Of a DNA stretch of 64,000 nucleotides, positions 1 to 13,626 are shown in pieces. Numbering within the stretch: the first letter of the stretch is position 1; every line of letters begins with the position of its first letter. The notes under the pieces are model-generated. The model made no database searches, was not told the DNA's origin, and saw only the letters and a list, made by a program, of their open reading frames with translations. Both the position numbers and the translations under genes were made by a program. The stretch spans positions 5,192,081 to 5,256,080 of the forward strand of contig VZRN01004407.1 in the NCBI GenBank assembly GCA_013397935.1, read 5' to 3'. The DNA is from Dasyornis broadbenti (taxonomy: Eukaryota; Chordata; Aves; Passeriformes; Dasyornithidae).

Positions 1-3000
1 TTTTCTACATGGTTGAGTAGCAGAAAACTGTTAATATTTTTCCCTCTTTCTCTTCCTTTTTTTCTGTGGTGATGGTAATGTAGGCACATTCTGTGCATAG
101 TGAATTTTAAGCAGTGCCTGATTGTGAATTTTGGAACTGAAGCAGTTGGGGACAGAAGCACTTATTTCTGTTCTCTCGCAAGTGTTCTTGGAATGGCTGT
201 CAAGGACGAAGCACAGCTCCTTCTGGTGTCTGGCTTCTGTGGGGAAGATTTAATTTTGAGCATTCAAGAGAATGCTGCTTTAGTGAACAGTTTGGATTTT
301 TACTGATGGCATTATCATTTGGTATGCATAAGTAGGATGTTTTAAGTGGGATCACTGCTAAGTTTCCTTGCTGGCTCATGACCGGTTGTTGCTAAGAGAT
401 GTTCACACGTATTTGCTGTGTGAGGGAGTTCATCTCTGTTATGTAGATTTTGATAGCACGATCCAGAAAATATGAATATGCTAATGATTGAGCAGTACAG
501 AGTGGGGAAAAGCATGAAGCTAAAAGCTCTGGAATTTCATTTTTTTTCAAAAATAGATAGTGCAATAATTTTGTTATTACAGCCATTTTCTGGAGTATTT
601 CTCTGGTCTTCTGAAGGATAAGTTTCCAAAGGGTGGTAAGGTCATACCACGCAAACCAGAAATCATTATTGTATGTGAAGGTGGCATCCAGAATGGTTGG
701 TGGTGTGAGCCTTCAGCACTGGTGTGGACCAAGCCCTTGCAATGAATAATAGTTCCGGGAATGGTTTATATTTGTGTTTTGGTAGAAATTTTTGACTAGG
801 TGCTGTAAGGGTAGGTTTCTCTTACCTAGGGCACAATGTTTGTCCACCGTGAAGTGCTTCTGAACCCCTACTACTTCAGTGAGTGCTGCCTATTGATTTC
901 CATGTCCCTGTGCTTCTTCTCAGTGGGTGGCATCAGATGGTGAAAAATGAAGCATTACTGGAAGCGTTACTAAGTACAGCGTAGAAACGGTGGCATTTTA
1001 ATGGTGTTTGAAATCGGAAGTGAGCAAATGAGATGGTGATGTTCTTATTTCCACTTTTTTTCACCTAAAAAAAATAAAAGCACATAATTGTGATGTTGAT
1101 GTTGTTTTTAAAGTGTAGAATTTGTTTGTTTTTCTGCTTTTAGACCTATAAGTCATGCTGCTGACACAAATTTCAACAGGCATTTCTGTGGCCTTAAAAC
1201 CAGATATTTTTCCATGTTCCTCAATTCAAAGATGAGCTGAAATGGTTTATTTGAACTGGAACTGCCATTTTAAAGCAAGTGTTTATTATGGCAATAATGA
1301 TGATTGTTCAGAGTACTAATTTTATCATAATGAATAATGATTTCACTTCTGATTTTTTAGGCAGGTAAATATTTGTGTCCAGAGAAGTAAAACCCAAATA
1401 TCCCAGCACTGACCTTGTCTAATTTATGCTTACCCTTTTTTCTAAGCCTTTTTCCCCTGAGTCATCAAAAAACTGTTTCACTTCTCCTTTTCACTCAAAA
1501 ATGCTTTCATGCTGTTTTTATAAATATAAATGCATTCAGTTCCAGCAGTCTAGCAAAAAAATATATTTTGTGTGCGAGCTTCAGGTAGAAGAAAAACCTT
1601 TTCATTGAAGATTTGTTTCAAGCTTGGAAGAAGTCATCTCAGACTGTACAGATACTGTTCGAATTAGGAGAAATTACCTTGGCGTGTGTCCTTAATTGTT
1701 CTCCGAATGTCAGATAGGTAATGAGCAACTCAGTTATTTTTATGCTTGTATTATTTCACTGGTTTGACTTTGAAATAATTTTGAAGTACTTTGACTCTGG
1801 AAATGTTAAAAGTAAAAAAGGTCACTGAAGGGCTAGTCAATGAAAAATATACAATACCTGCAGAAGTATCAGGCAAAAGATGATGATGTACTTAGCTAGG
1901 AAAACATTCCATCATAATTTAAAAGTTGGGTAGTATTTTTAAAAAGCAAATTAAACTATCTCCTTCTGGGCTAATTGTGCTAAAATGCGCCAAAGTTTTA
2001 ACCAAATTGTCTTCTTGAGAGCCTGTGTTAGCAGAATAGGTTTTGGTTGGTGAGTGGACTCATCAGCCCTGCATCTCTTTGCTACCTCTTGATGGGAGTT
2101 GTCCAGTACTGTTTTGACTGTTCAGATTAACTGTAACAGTGATACAGAAGAACACCTGAAGTGCCGTTTTGTTTCCATTGGACTGGGAGACTTGAACATC
2201 TCTTTAAGTTTTATTCTGAGAGGTGAATGCCCCCTGCAGCTGAGCTGTGTGTTGGGCAATATGCAATCGTCATGGTCTTATAGCTAGCCTGGTGTGGGTC
2301 ACTTGGCCTTTGCATGTGCATGGAATAATAAGTATGCAAATTCTCAAGAGCAGAGCTGGAACAGAGGAAGTGTGATTTCATTCCTGCAGTCCTTTGGAAA
2401 ACATGACGTATTCTCGTAGTGATTGTAAGGTAAGAGTGCACTGAGAAGGGAGAATTTTATCCACTTCAGTCAACCATGTTGATTCTAATCTTGTGGAGGG
2501 TCCTCAAAATGTCTTCTCTAGGTCTGCTTAACATGAATTTCAAGCAATTTAAATGCGCCACACAGCCTGAACAGTTGTCTTGATTTCCCTGGTGTTTCAA
2601 GCTCCTGTCTTGTCCTTTGTGTTGTGTAATTTGTGTTTGCAAGTGCTTATACCAGTGAATGACCGTCAGTTATTCCATTACAAGCACTAGAAATACTGGT
2701 TGCTTTAAATTCCATACCTGAGACATCATGTGGTTTATTTGATACATCTGTATAAAGTACAGAGAACTGGGATGCTTCTGCTCCACAACCTTGTCAGTAA
2801 TGCAAGATAGGTGATGAGTGGTAAGGAGATATTTGAGAGCAGCTACAGGCCCAATTTCAAAAGCTGTCAAAGGCCCTTCAATCTAGATTCCTAATAGAAA
2901 ATCCCCAGCATTCATCTCGGTTCTGTAGTGGGTTTTGAATGATTGCTGGCATGGAATACAGAGTAACATTCCTGTTTAGTAATAAGCTTCTGCTCAGATC

Positions 3001-3903
3001 TACCTGTGCAACAGAATCTACCTGTAAAATAATTTAAAATGGTATTTCAAAAGGGTAAGGGTTGTTTCTTTATCCAAGGACCAAAGAAAGACCTGTTTTG
3101 TAAAACCTTAATAGTATTTCGTTAATAATTTCCAATGTTTCTCTGAGGGGGGAGAAATAGAGGCTATCAGTGCAGTTCTAACAAGCAGACTGTACCATGT
3201 TAGCTGCTCTCCAGTAGGTTCCTAAGGCCTAGGGTTTTTGTTATTGCTTAGAAAATTGTAACTACAAGATGCATCTATTCCTAATATTACATCACCTCTT
3301 AGAGCTATTAATATTGTCGGGCGTTTTTTGCCAAGATTAACCATATATATCCAGACATGAGATGAAACCACAACTGAGAATGTTTGTGGTGACAGTTTCA
3401 TGTAAGTGTAATAATTCATGGAAATGCTTTTCCAAGGGCAGCTCTGCCGGTACTTAGTACTGAATGTGGAAGTTCAGTAACATTATGGTACAAGATCAGT
3501 TTATGTCAGTGTGGCAAGGTCTTGCCCTGGAAGATCTGTGGGGCAGGCTTGTGTTTGTGCCTTGCTGCTTGTGCTTGGAGCCGTTCTGTAATTGTATTTG
3601 GTTGCCTCTTCTGCTTCTCCTTACCTCCCTATTTTCAGCTACACTGTTGGAAGCTGCTGTCCAAAGCTGGTCCAGAGCTGTAACCATTCATCACCAGGAG
3701 TAAATTATGCATGTGATAATGTCAACTCCACCACTGTGTCTTCCTGAAAGCTAATCTTGAATTTTCATATCTTTGCCCCCAAATATTACAGATGTCCTCC
3801 TTGAAAGTTTATATCAAATATGCCTTCTGTTTCACCAAGGTTTCTTATTTGCCTTCAAAAATACTTTTTGCTTGTGTGCTTTTTTTGGTCCCCCTCCTCC
3901 TTT
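1..3903. other. Intronic DNA, nothing specific recognised
   Basis: AT-rich unique-looking sequence with only short homopolymer runs. An octamer ATGCAAAT (2334-2341) is present, but such octamers are expected by chance a few times in a window this size. No repeat family, RNA gene or coding segment was recognised. Confidence 0.7.
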
Positions 3904-3978
3904 AAACAGATCGAAGGCATTGAAAGCAGCTTATGGCATTAGATGCTTTTAAGCTGCTTTAATGCCTTAGATAATTTT
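3904..3978. other. Long imperfect hairpin, pre-miRNA-like
   Basis: The left arm 3914-3933 (AAGGCATTGAAAGCAGCTTA) pairs with the right arm 3950-3968. All 19 pairs are Watson-Crick, with only G3922 bulged. The 16-base loop contains a further stem, GCAT (3936-3939) with ATGC (3943-3946), leaving a 3-base tip. Outside the main arms, 3910-3912 pairs with 3970-3972 after one mismatch, and 3904-3906 pairs with 3976-3978 after a three-base internal loop. The total is about 75 nt with a stem close to 30 bp, the size and shape of a microRNA precursor on either strand. The structure is seen directly; function is inferred and unproven. A small palindromic transposon relic is the main alternative. I do not recognise it as a known miRNA. 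Confidence 0.85.
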
Positions 3979-6900
3979 GCATTTCCCTTACTTCCCTTGT
4001 CCCATAAAATAAAATGCTCCCCTGACCCCAAAACCAAGAGCACAGTTCCGAAGTGAAAAACAAGAATGTGTGATAATGGATAGAATATACCGAGGCAAAA
4101 CTCTTGCAGGGCTTTTTCAGTGTAACATCCTTTCCCTGAAATGCATTTACTATGGTCCTATACACTTAATTGGTCTGTATTTTGTTGCTAGCTTCAGATC
4201 TCCTGGAAAAATATACTGAGTTCCCTCATATTAGCAAATGAGTACTTTATTTAATTCATTTTTAAGAAAAAGCTTAAGGCATTTAAAGGCAGGCTTCTCT
4301 TGCACAGAGTTGGTTTTGAAAATAAAAAACAATTATTGTAATGGGAGTTCTGTGAAGGAAATCAACAAGTACATACACAGGAAAAATATTTGGTAGTTGC
4401 GTGATATGTCATTAAATGTACTCTCTGTCTTGTTTCTAAGCTGAAAAAGGCAACTTAATTTGAGGAAATTTCAGCTTCAGGTCTTGGGGAATAATCATCG
4501 ATTTGAATTTTGCCAACAGTGCAAAACTATGTGAATTCACTTATCTAACAGAGAACTGTATTAAGTGGAAAGGACAGAAATAAAGAAGGAAGGGCCCAAG
4601 GTGATGCTGAAATGACAGACAAAGCCGAAATCAGTTGAGATTTAAGGGGTGCAGGGGAAAGCTCTGCTACAGAAGAATATTTAGAACTTCAGACTGTGCT
4701 AAGCTTTGCTATGAGAGCAGTTACTGCTGTGAGACTGAATTTCAGCAGAGTGAGAAATGACGTTCTAGCCGGGGCTATACAAAACCTCTGAGAGTCTTCC
4801 ATAGTTTGTGATGGCAGATAAGAAATAGCAGGAATTATTTACAGTGTTCTGAGATCTGGAGATAATATTTAGGTCCTGCTGAACTAAAGATAGACATTCT
4901 AATAGGTCAAAATTGCAGCAGCAATTAATTTCATGGTTTTGTGCCTGGAGGAAGAAAGAAAAGGTATGTGAGGGAGCAAAGTAGAAACAGCTTTAATTTG
5001 CTTGTCATGTCCTTGAGGCTATCCCAAAATAAAAAACCCATTGTGCATTGTGACTGTGAGTTTTGTATCATGTGACTATCCTTACAAAGTAAGTTATTTC
5101 CCTGTTGTGTCATCTCAGGACACATTATCCTGCCATTTCTGTCTGCAAAGCATTGTGCAAATGGGGAAATTTTTGCTTGCTCACCAATGATTTATTGTCT
5201 TCTAGTACAACCAGGTTAATCTGTTGAAAAAAAAGTCTATAAAATTAGAAAGCAAATAATGTCTTGACTACAAAGATGTACAAGTTTACTAAAGGACATC
5301 ATGTCAGATTGAAATGGAATTCAAAATTTCTTAATGTCTAGTCACATGTTTATTTCTCTCACTTCAAATGAGAAAATGATGTAGAAGAGTATTATTTATA
5401 TTTTATTCTCCGTGAATAAAAGGCTTTCTCTACCCTCTTACAAATGTCTTTAACAGAGCCTAAACTGACCTGAAGAGTCATTAGAATTTAAATAGTACCC
5501 TTCCACCTGTGTCTTCCAGTCTAATTAGAGATTCCAAAACTAATGTGAGTTGTACATAGAATTGATAAGTGCATTATTACTAGAAATTAATCTAAGAAGT
5601 ATTTAAGTGCTGAAAACAGAAGGTAGCTTGCTTGAGACAGAAATAGAATTCTAATTTTGTCTTGAATGCTAGTCACCATTGCCAAGCCTTCAGTTTTACA
5701 TTTTGTTGAATCTTAGGGTTCATGCAAGATTTTGTGGTGTGTTGGTGAAATACATACAGGCTGCCACCTTCAAGTTGTCCATGTTAATCCAGACAAAATT
5801 ACTGTTTTACAATGTTGCAAAACAATTGCAAAAACTTAGTGTGCTCATTCCAGGCAAGTTTTTAGTTTCACTTATATATATTTCAAATTTTATAACCCAT
5901 TGTTTGACAGAGAGTCCCTACTGTATTTTTGTGACATTAAGGACTCGTCTGTGTTAAGGCATTCCTGGTTTTACTGTTTTCTGTAAGTTGAGGGTGTTGT
6001 AGAGTACAGCAGCTGTGCTCCTGTTGCAGTGTGAGCTGATTCGCTGCAGTGTTGCATTTCATTTGAATTTTTATTAGGAATGAATGAATAAAGGACAGGG
6101 GATTAAAGACAATTGCTTCCAAAAATGATTAAGGAAGATTGCCTGCAGAGTCCGCTAGAATCAGCACCAATAAGTGAATGGTGAAAGTAGTCACTAAACT
6201 CTCAGTAAGGGGCTTAAATTTCTAATAATTTCTAGTCTGTTTAGCAGGCTGATAGCAAGTCTAACTTGAAGGCTCAGTAAGCTCCTTCTTCCATTATCCT
6301 TGATAAGGGCTGTGCTAAGGTTTCTGATCCTTTAGGTTCCAGATATATAAATACCTTGATTTTGAAGTCTATTTGACATCAATCAAGTAAATCAGTGATC
6401 CACAGGAAACTGGCATTGAATTAGTTATCTCTGACCAGAATTGAAAGCAGGACCAATTTCTAAGGAACTACTTACAAATTCATGTTTATCTTGATAGTGA
6501 GTGTCTGATCTCTTTAGTATATCTGGATCCAAGAGAAATTTGGAGCTTTTGTCCATCTTGTCTCTCCTCTAATGTGACTTTGTGCAATATCAATAGGAAA
6601 AGCAACTGTAATAATACCTAACTTGTATATTTCAAATTTTGGTATAATAATGAATACCAGGCAACTAAGTAGAGGTATTAGAAACCTTTGCCTTTTATTT
6701 CTAATTGGGGCAAGAACAGAACTGCTGCCATAAAATACGAGATTCCTTGGCTGGTAGTTTACTTCATCTTTTGCGGTAATTTTGGACCCGAGAGTGTCTG
6801 CAGCAACATTTTCCAGTTCTGTGTGTCTTGGCACTTCAAGGAGTACAGATGGATTTCTCTGGCACCTGTTGTTGCACATTCTGCCTCAGTAACATCCAGA

Positions 6901-9900
6901 AGGACTGATGTAACCTACTTGAAAAATAGTAATGATGGAGTGTGTTTTTCATCACATCTTAGCTATCCTTTCATTGTGACCCAAATGTGACTTAGGTAAC
7001 AGCGCAGCGGTGTCAGTGCAGGGAGGAGTCTTTTCAGAGAAGGGGTGAACTTCCGCAAGGCTGTGCAAACACACTCCTTAGTATGTCATGGAAGATTTCA
7101 AAGTTGGGTTCACAGCAGGCCCAAATACTGACTCAGAGAAGGGGATCTTCTGTCTCAATCCCACAAGGCTGCTTATTACTTCTCTTTTAAGCATTTCAGT
7201 AAAGAATCCGCTGTTTAATCTAGAGTGAAGTTTTTTTCTATTTTTCCTGGATCAAAGAGATGGGCTGCACTGTTCCTGTCTGAATGCATCTTTTTGGTGC
7301 TAAATTTATGTGGTATTGTCAGAAATGTGTACATTTCAGACCCAGCTTGCACTACAGACCCAGTTTTATACTGTATTATTGAAAAATTTTAAATTCTTAA
7401 AATGACCCAGACTGTAATGAATAACTCATTTACTACAGTTTTAAGGTTATCTGCTACTACAAATACTTTTCTGTACCTGTTTTTCTGTCTTCTCCCTTTT
7501 CCTCACCTTTTCCATAGCAATTACTTGGTATTTGGCAATCTGCTCTGGAAACTGCTGACTTGAGAGCCCGTATGGTGGTCCCTTTTGTCAGTTTAATGAC
7601 ACTAGAACCAAAAGCAATTACAGATTTCTCTGTAGGATACCTTTTAGCTCCAGTTTCCTTATCCCCTGTCTCAATTTCAAATCAGATCTCACTCCTAGTG
7701 CATTTCCAACCTGGTCAGATATATTTCTTTCTCTAAAGCTAAATGTTCTGCAAATATAGGCTTGCTTTAGTAAGAAAAGAGCAGTGGTTTTAAATAATTC
7801 TGTATATGTAAGTTGTCAGTGTGACTTCTGAGTTTATTAGAGGATATTTGGGGTTGATCCTTACAATAACACTGGACATAAAACTCATCCTGGAAAAGGA
7901 GATTGTTGTCCTTCAGCTGCCTTTTCTTCCAGAGACATCTGTCACATGCGAGACATTAAAAATAACCTAGTGGTTAATAGCCATCTCAAAATAACAGCCC
8001 AGAAAGTATTTAGAAAAAAAGGAAATGAGAACTAAAATTATATTTCTGAAAAGTGCCACTTAATTACTGGTTTATTTTAAATTCTGGAATTATTTCTACT
8101 TGGCTGCTTCAATTTGCTCTGTGTTAACCTATATCTGTTTTAGCCAAAACCAGTATGTCTGAGCCTCTGGGTGCATTTTTAGAGTTCTATGGAGCTGTTG
8201 GCACAAGACCACAGCCCTGCAATAACTTGATCATGTTTTAGTGTGCCACCAGGCACATTTTTTTCAGTACATGCCAAGGTTTTAAATGCCATTTAAAATA
8301 TTTTTTTATATACTGCTATCATATTTTTGTGATGATTGTGTTTCTTCCAGTCATGGTAAACTTTAGTGTTTTAATATGATGCAGCATTGTTTTGTGTAAT
8401 AACAGAACTGAAAAAACAAAGTCTGGTTGAAAAATCCAATATCCAGAATTTGAATGTTCAGTTACAGCATGCTTTTCTTTTCAATGCAATTTTGCTTAAA
8501 AATACCAATAGAAACACCCCATACTTTAGAAATAGTAAAGAAAGGTAATTTCCCTGTATTTGAACAACCTTCCATGAGAAAAAAGACTTGGTAAGGTTCA
8601 GCATCAATTTATTGTAGGACTTACACAAGCTACAGCTCCTGGTGTAACTAAACATGCAGCCATACCAGTATTTACATAAGTGACTTTTTAAAAGTGTGTT
8701 CTCTGCCTAGGGTAAGAGAGGTTAAACTGTATTTTGAGACAATACAGTGGCTTGTTTATTCAGTCTGTAGGTAATTCTCTAGGGCTGAGACAACTCTTAC
8801 CTTGATGTTGTCTCTGTATAAGTTTGAAACACCTTGAGAAAAGATATTGCATACATTTCCTTGAAAAGCAGAGATAGAAAATGTATTTTGCATCTGCTTT
8901 TCTTTGGTGTGTGTGTCCACAGATTTAATGTAAATGCCGCTGATAGTGTGCATGTGAGAATATCCCATGTGTCAGTCACAGAAGACCAATGTACAAAGAT
9001 GCTAACTGAAAAATACTATCTCGCTATACTTTTCCTTATAGGTGATGGTTTTCCAGTGTACTAAAACTTGTGATGGTCATTTTTAAATGCTTCTTTGAAT
9101 TCTGAAATTTGATTTGGTTGGGGGTTATTTTTTTTAATATACTCATTAAAGGGACCATTAATCTAATGAGGCAAACACTAAAGGAAGTTCAGTCTCAGTG
9201 TTTCCTTTACCAATTAGGAAAGTCAAAATAGTCATGTGTTGATCACTGTTGTTTTCTCTGGCAAGAGAACCCTTTACACTACCTGTGTGAGGGTTGAGGG
9301 CAACTCTTCTGCTGAAACAAAAAGCTGAAGTTTTCAACAGTGTGATACTGTGATCCCTCTCCCACCTGTAACTTTGATTTTGTGTCACTTCTGACATCCC
9401 AGCTACTTGGAGTGATTAACGATGTAGCCACTATTGATTGATGGTACCCATTTCTTGTTAAGTGCAAAGCACACAGCCTGGCTTGCTCCGTGTCCTATCT
9501 TGTCTCTAGAAAATTAACGTGTTAGCAAAGAGCACTTATACCTAATGGATTACTGTCTGCTTGTTATCACATCCAAAGAAATAGTTGTTAAGCAGTGCTG
9601 CAAATGATAGCAAAATTTCACTTTCATTGGAAGTGTGAGACTGAGTTTTATTGTGATGGTGTGTTATGGATGCTGTCTGCCAGTCATTGACTATAGAGAG
9701 CAATGGAATGTGGATATGGGACTTCGAAAATTGCTTGCTTGCTGCTGGCAGGTGTAATTAGCTGGCAGAATATGGGTCAAGGTAAGACCAACAAGCCTCC
9801 GTAACAGGAAGCCAGAGTTACACATCATGCCCTGCACTTCGCTGTTCAGATGTGCTGTTCCCATTTAAATGATCTGTTTGCTGTGCAATGTGCCTGACTC

Positions 9901-12900
9901 GGCGTTAGCAGGAGTGGCTTTTGGTGGACTACAAAATGTACATCGCAAAGGAAAATGCCATGTGACTTGTCCTTTGTGAGAACAAGAAGCTTTACTGTGA
10001 AGATACTTCCTGAGGTTCTGTGAGGATTGTTCCATTTCCTCATTGCTCTGCTTCTTGGCCTTTCCACAGAGGTTTGCAGCAAAAGGGCCTATTGTTCTCT
10101 GTGGCCTGGATTGATTAGCTATGGAGATTTATTAACTATCTCGAGCTACTAAATAGCTCAAGCTAATCATTAACACTGATGACTGAAAGGTTAAAGTCTC
10201 TGTCAGTTTCTAGTGTGTGTCCTTCAAACGGCTGTATCAGGAGGATAATTTTTCTGTATCAGGAAGGTACAGAAAAACCATGTTCTAAGCTTAAAACCAG
10301 TCAAATACAGAAGTTGCCCTATTCCCTTTCCCTTCATTTATAATTCTAACTATTCTCTAAATCCTCAGTCCTTTTATGAGGGCTAGTGTGTGGCCTGTGT
10401 TGCTTTATTTGCTAACTGTTCAAGGTACCTGTCAGTTTTGTAAACTTCATCTTTTCCACTGTGTAGGGAGGCCAGCAGAGAGGTTATAGTTCTTAACTTG
10501 TAAAACTAGAGCTATTTTAAAGAAATAGTAGGTGAGATCAGCTGAGATCTTCAAAATGTCTATTTGCTTCAGTTGGATTTCCTTTTGTTTATTGCACTAT
10601 ATTGCAGTATGCTCTAGTTTTAAGACCTGAGGATTAGTGTTGAGGTTATTGAGTTTTGCCATATGGTAAGATTTCCTCTTTCTGAATTTACTTAATTTTA
10701 TCTCAAGAAGAAAGATTAATCTGTTTGTATGCATAAACTAAAGGTTTAAGTATGGTATTGATATGTACAGGCTAGTTAGGTTTATTCAATATCCCTAATG
10801 CTGCTTTGATGTTTCTGTCAGTGGATTAAAGACAGGAAACTTATGGAAAATTTCTTATAGTTGTGCTGTCTGTTCAGAGCAATATGTTTTGTTTCTAGTG
10901 TTGTTTCAATGTTCTTCAAAGGAATTTAAGCTTTTTCTGTTCTTGGCTTTAAAATTGGACAAACTGCATGGGGAAATTAATACGTAACTTCCCTCTGCCT
11001 TGAAAGTAATCTCTGCAAGAGTGCACCATAGTATAGATGTGACCAGTAATACACGCTCTGATTTAAATAATTCTAATACTGAACGGAGTTGTAGTAGGTT
11101 AATAAAGGCTACTGATACTTTCTCTGCAAGTAACACAATAAAATTGTCACAAAAATATTTCATCTTTCTATGATGTGGCTTCAATTTTATAATTCTAAAC
11201 CCTTTTCCTGTAGTTCAGTTGATATAAAATGCTGTACAAAACAACAGCTTCTATACTATAGAGTGACAGGTTTTCCAAAAAAAAAAATTAATGTTTCTCA
11301 ATGATCGCTCTTCTAGGCCTTTTAAGGTCTCTTTTCCGTCAGTGGTCATCTGTCTCATTGCACAGATTTCAATTTAAAAGTTGCTCCATGTATCACTTGT
11401 TCAGATTTGGTCATTTCAACAAAGTGGGTATTAACTAGCACTTGAGTGAATCAACTTAAAAAGTTGAGATGTCCATAGACATGATGGAAGATTCCAACTC
11501 AGTTAAAAATTACAATAATGTAACATTTTATAGAGATCTTATGTCAGTATACCTAAGACAAGTTGGAGATTTTTGATCTATTTCTCAAATACCTGATTTA
11601 GCAGGAAATCCACCAGAACATAAGACCAAAATGCATTAATTATTGAACGTGGTAAAGCTGGATGGGTTTCAATTTTGGCAGACTCAAATAGACATGTTGG
11701 TTTAAAAGCAGAAAGGTAGTGTGGAAGCTTGAATTATTATGTACTTTATGGTAATGGAAAGCATTTTAACCTGATTGAGAACACTTGCCTCCTTTTTTAG
11801 TGAAGTGGTTTGGCCATAGAGCTTAGGTCTGCCAGCATCAAGTGTGACGGCAGATTCATACTTTTTTACTCCGTTTGCCACTGAGTTTCTTGGGGTAGGA
11901 GTACCTGAATCCCATGCCCCAAAATCATTTGGAGAACCAGACTAGCGTTCACCCCATCAATGAAAAAAATTCTGAATATGCATCCCTGGTATATGTATAT
12001 TTATTTATAAATTATATACGTGTATTGCTGAAGTTCTGATATTTTCTTCCAATACCACACTGGGTTGTCTTGAACACCCTACTCAGGACACCACTACAGC
12101 ATTACGATTCATCTCCCACTTTTCCTCATGCAAATTCCTAAAGGATGTATATATCATACTTCGTGTGTGAATGACCAGAGAAATAGTTGTTTTGAGTTAG
12201 AGTTTTAGAAGATTTTGTGACTCTTTTTTTCAGCTCTGATTATCTTAATTGTTACAGAAATCTTATTTTCTTGATTTGGGGTGGTGTTTATTCCTGGACA
12301 TACCTGTAAAGAGATTGCTATCTCTGTGTATCACTACAGATTTTAACCTGACTAGGAAGTGGAGAAGCAAAATTAGATGAGAGTGTTATAAAAGGATTAT
12401 AATGAAAGTTAATCAAATTTATTTTGCTAGTTCATATAGCTTCTGATTTATTTAGATGTGTATTAAAATTAAATGATTTTAATAGGGGAAAGATAAGTAT
12501 TTGAATGCAGTGACTTGGGATGGTTGTCTTGTTTTCTTATTACAGTACTTGAACAATAGCAGTCCAGATAGATTGAATCCCTTACTTAAGCAAAAGAATA
12601 GAGCAGTAAGTTGAGTGGAATGTCACAGATCAGCAAGTTTTTGTTTTGTTACAGGCTAAATTGGTGAGGAAAACCCCATTTTATGAACTGGATATTTCCC
12701 TCATATCCCACTGGACTACAGGCTGTGAACTTCCATAAACCCAATGCTTTTGGAGAAACTGAAGATTTTTATTGATTATATGTGCTAAGAACAGTATAAT
12801 GCATGACTTGGATGTAGTTCTTTTCCAGTAATCTATCTGTCACTTATTTGTTGGTCAAAATTTACTGGCAGTGTTCAGGGCTTTCAGAAAAGGGATAGCA

Positions 12901-13502
12901 TGGTGTGGCCCAGATTCACCCAGCCTAAATGCCATCTAATTCCACCTAAGTCCTTTTGTCTAATGTTTCCTACTGGCTACATGCCTTTGGAAGCCTGGAG
13001 CCAACCAATAAGAGCCAACAGGCATGGGGCCTATTGTGGAATTATATGGGATTAAAACTGTGTAAATCTGAGCCATTGCTATGCTCTTCTGTTTTTTTTC
13101 CTGGGTGTACCAAACAGCGTCAGCCTGATCTGACACTGGTATGCAAACCACACACTGTACTGTCCCAGTGAAAATGCTGCTGAGTGTTAGAACAGCCACT
13201 GTTCCAAGCCTTAACTTCTCCATCATCACCTGAGGATGTTTTTAGTTCTTGCTCAGGGAGTGTGTAGAAAGATTTGCTGGACGCTTTTAATGGATGCAGG
13301 CAGTGTTAGGAAGGACATTGCTTAGATGTACACCTCAGTGTTGAAGTGCAAAACATGCTGTGCATAACAAACTGTAAGATTCTTTTGGAAAAAAAAGGTG
13401 AAATCTATTTTGCTTTATTCTGTAGTTCTCTTCTTGAGTCTCAGGAAAAAAAAAGTCCTTCCTACTGGGTTATGAGGTGCAAGATGTTTGCAGGAATAGC
13501 TG
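3979..13502. other. Intronic DNA without recognised elements
   Basis: AT-rich unique-looking sequence. A composite short inverted repeat lies at 10113-10168 (GATTAGCT with AGCTAATC, enclosing GAGCTA with TAGCTC). A 12-bp direct repeat TCAGAGAAGGGG occurs twice near 7035 and 7133. Neither exceeds what chance allows in such a length. Open frames, such as those at 6514-6879 (- strand) and 6688-6990 (+ strand), overlap each other on opposite strands and match nothing I know. Confidence 0.65.
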
Positions 13503-13626
13503 CCTTGTGGGTGGGTTCTTTGGTTTTCTTTGTCTTCTCTTCTTGCATTTGGAGTTGTTTTGGGTGTGGGAGTGTTGTCTTTTGGGTTTTGGTTTTTTTT
13601 AGGGACCTAGGGCTTGTGTTTTTTTG
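13503..13626 (+). repeat. G/T-rich low-complexity tract
   Basis: About 120 bases are dominated by G and T in the plus strand, with repeated motifs such as TTTTGGGTTTTGG, TTGTTTTGGGTG and T7-T8 runs. This is low-complexity DNA on the non-template strand of the gene. The open frame of 93 codons running through it (13346-13627) is a result of composition, with many Phe, Val, Gly and Trp. Confidence 0.75.

Noticed and set aside
1650..1665. GTTCGAATT resembling a tRNA T-loop
   Set aside because: No acceptor, D or anticodon stem can be built around it.
6514..6990. Opposite-strand open frames of 121 and 100 codons
   Set aside because: They overlap each other on opposite strands and show no recognisable motif; a shadow effect is more likely than two genes.
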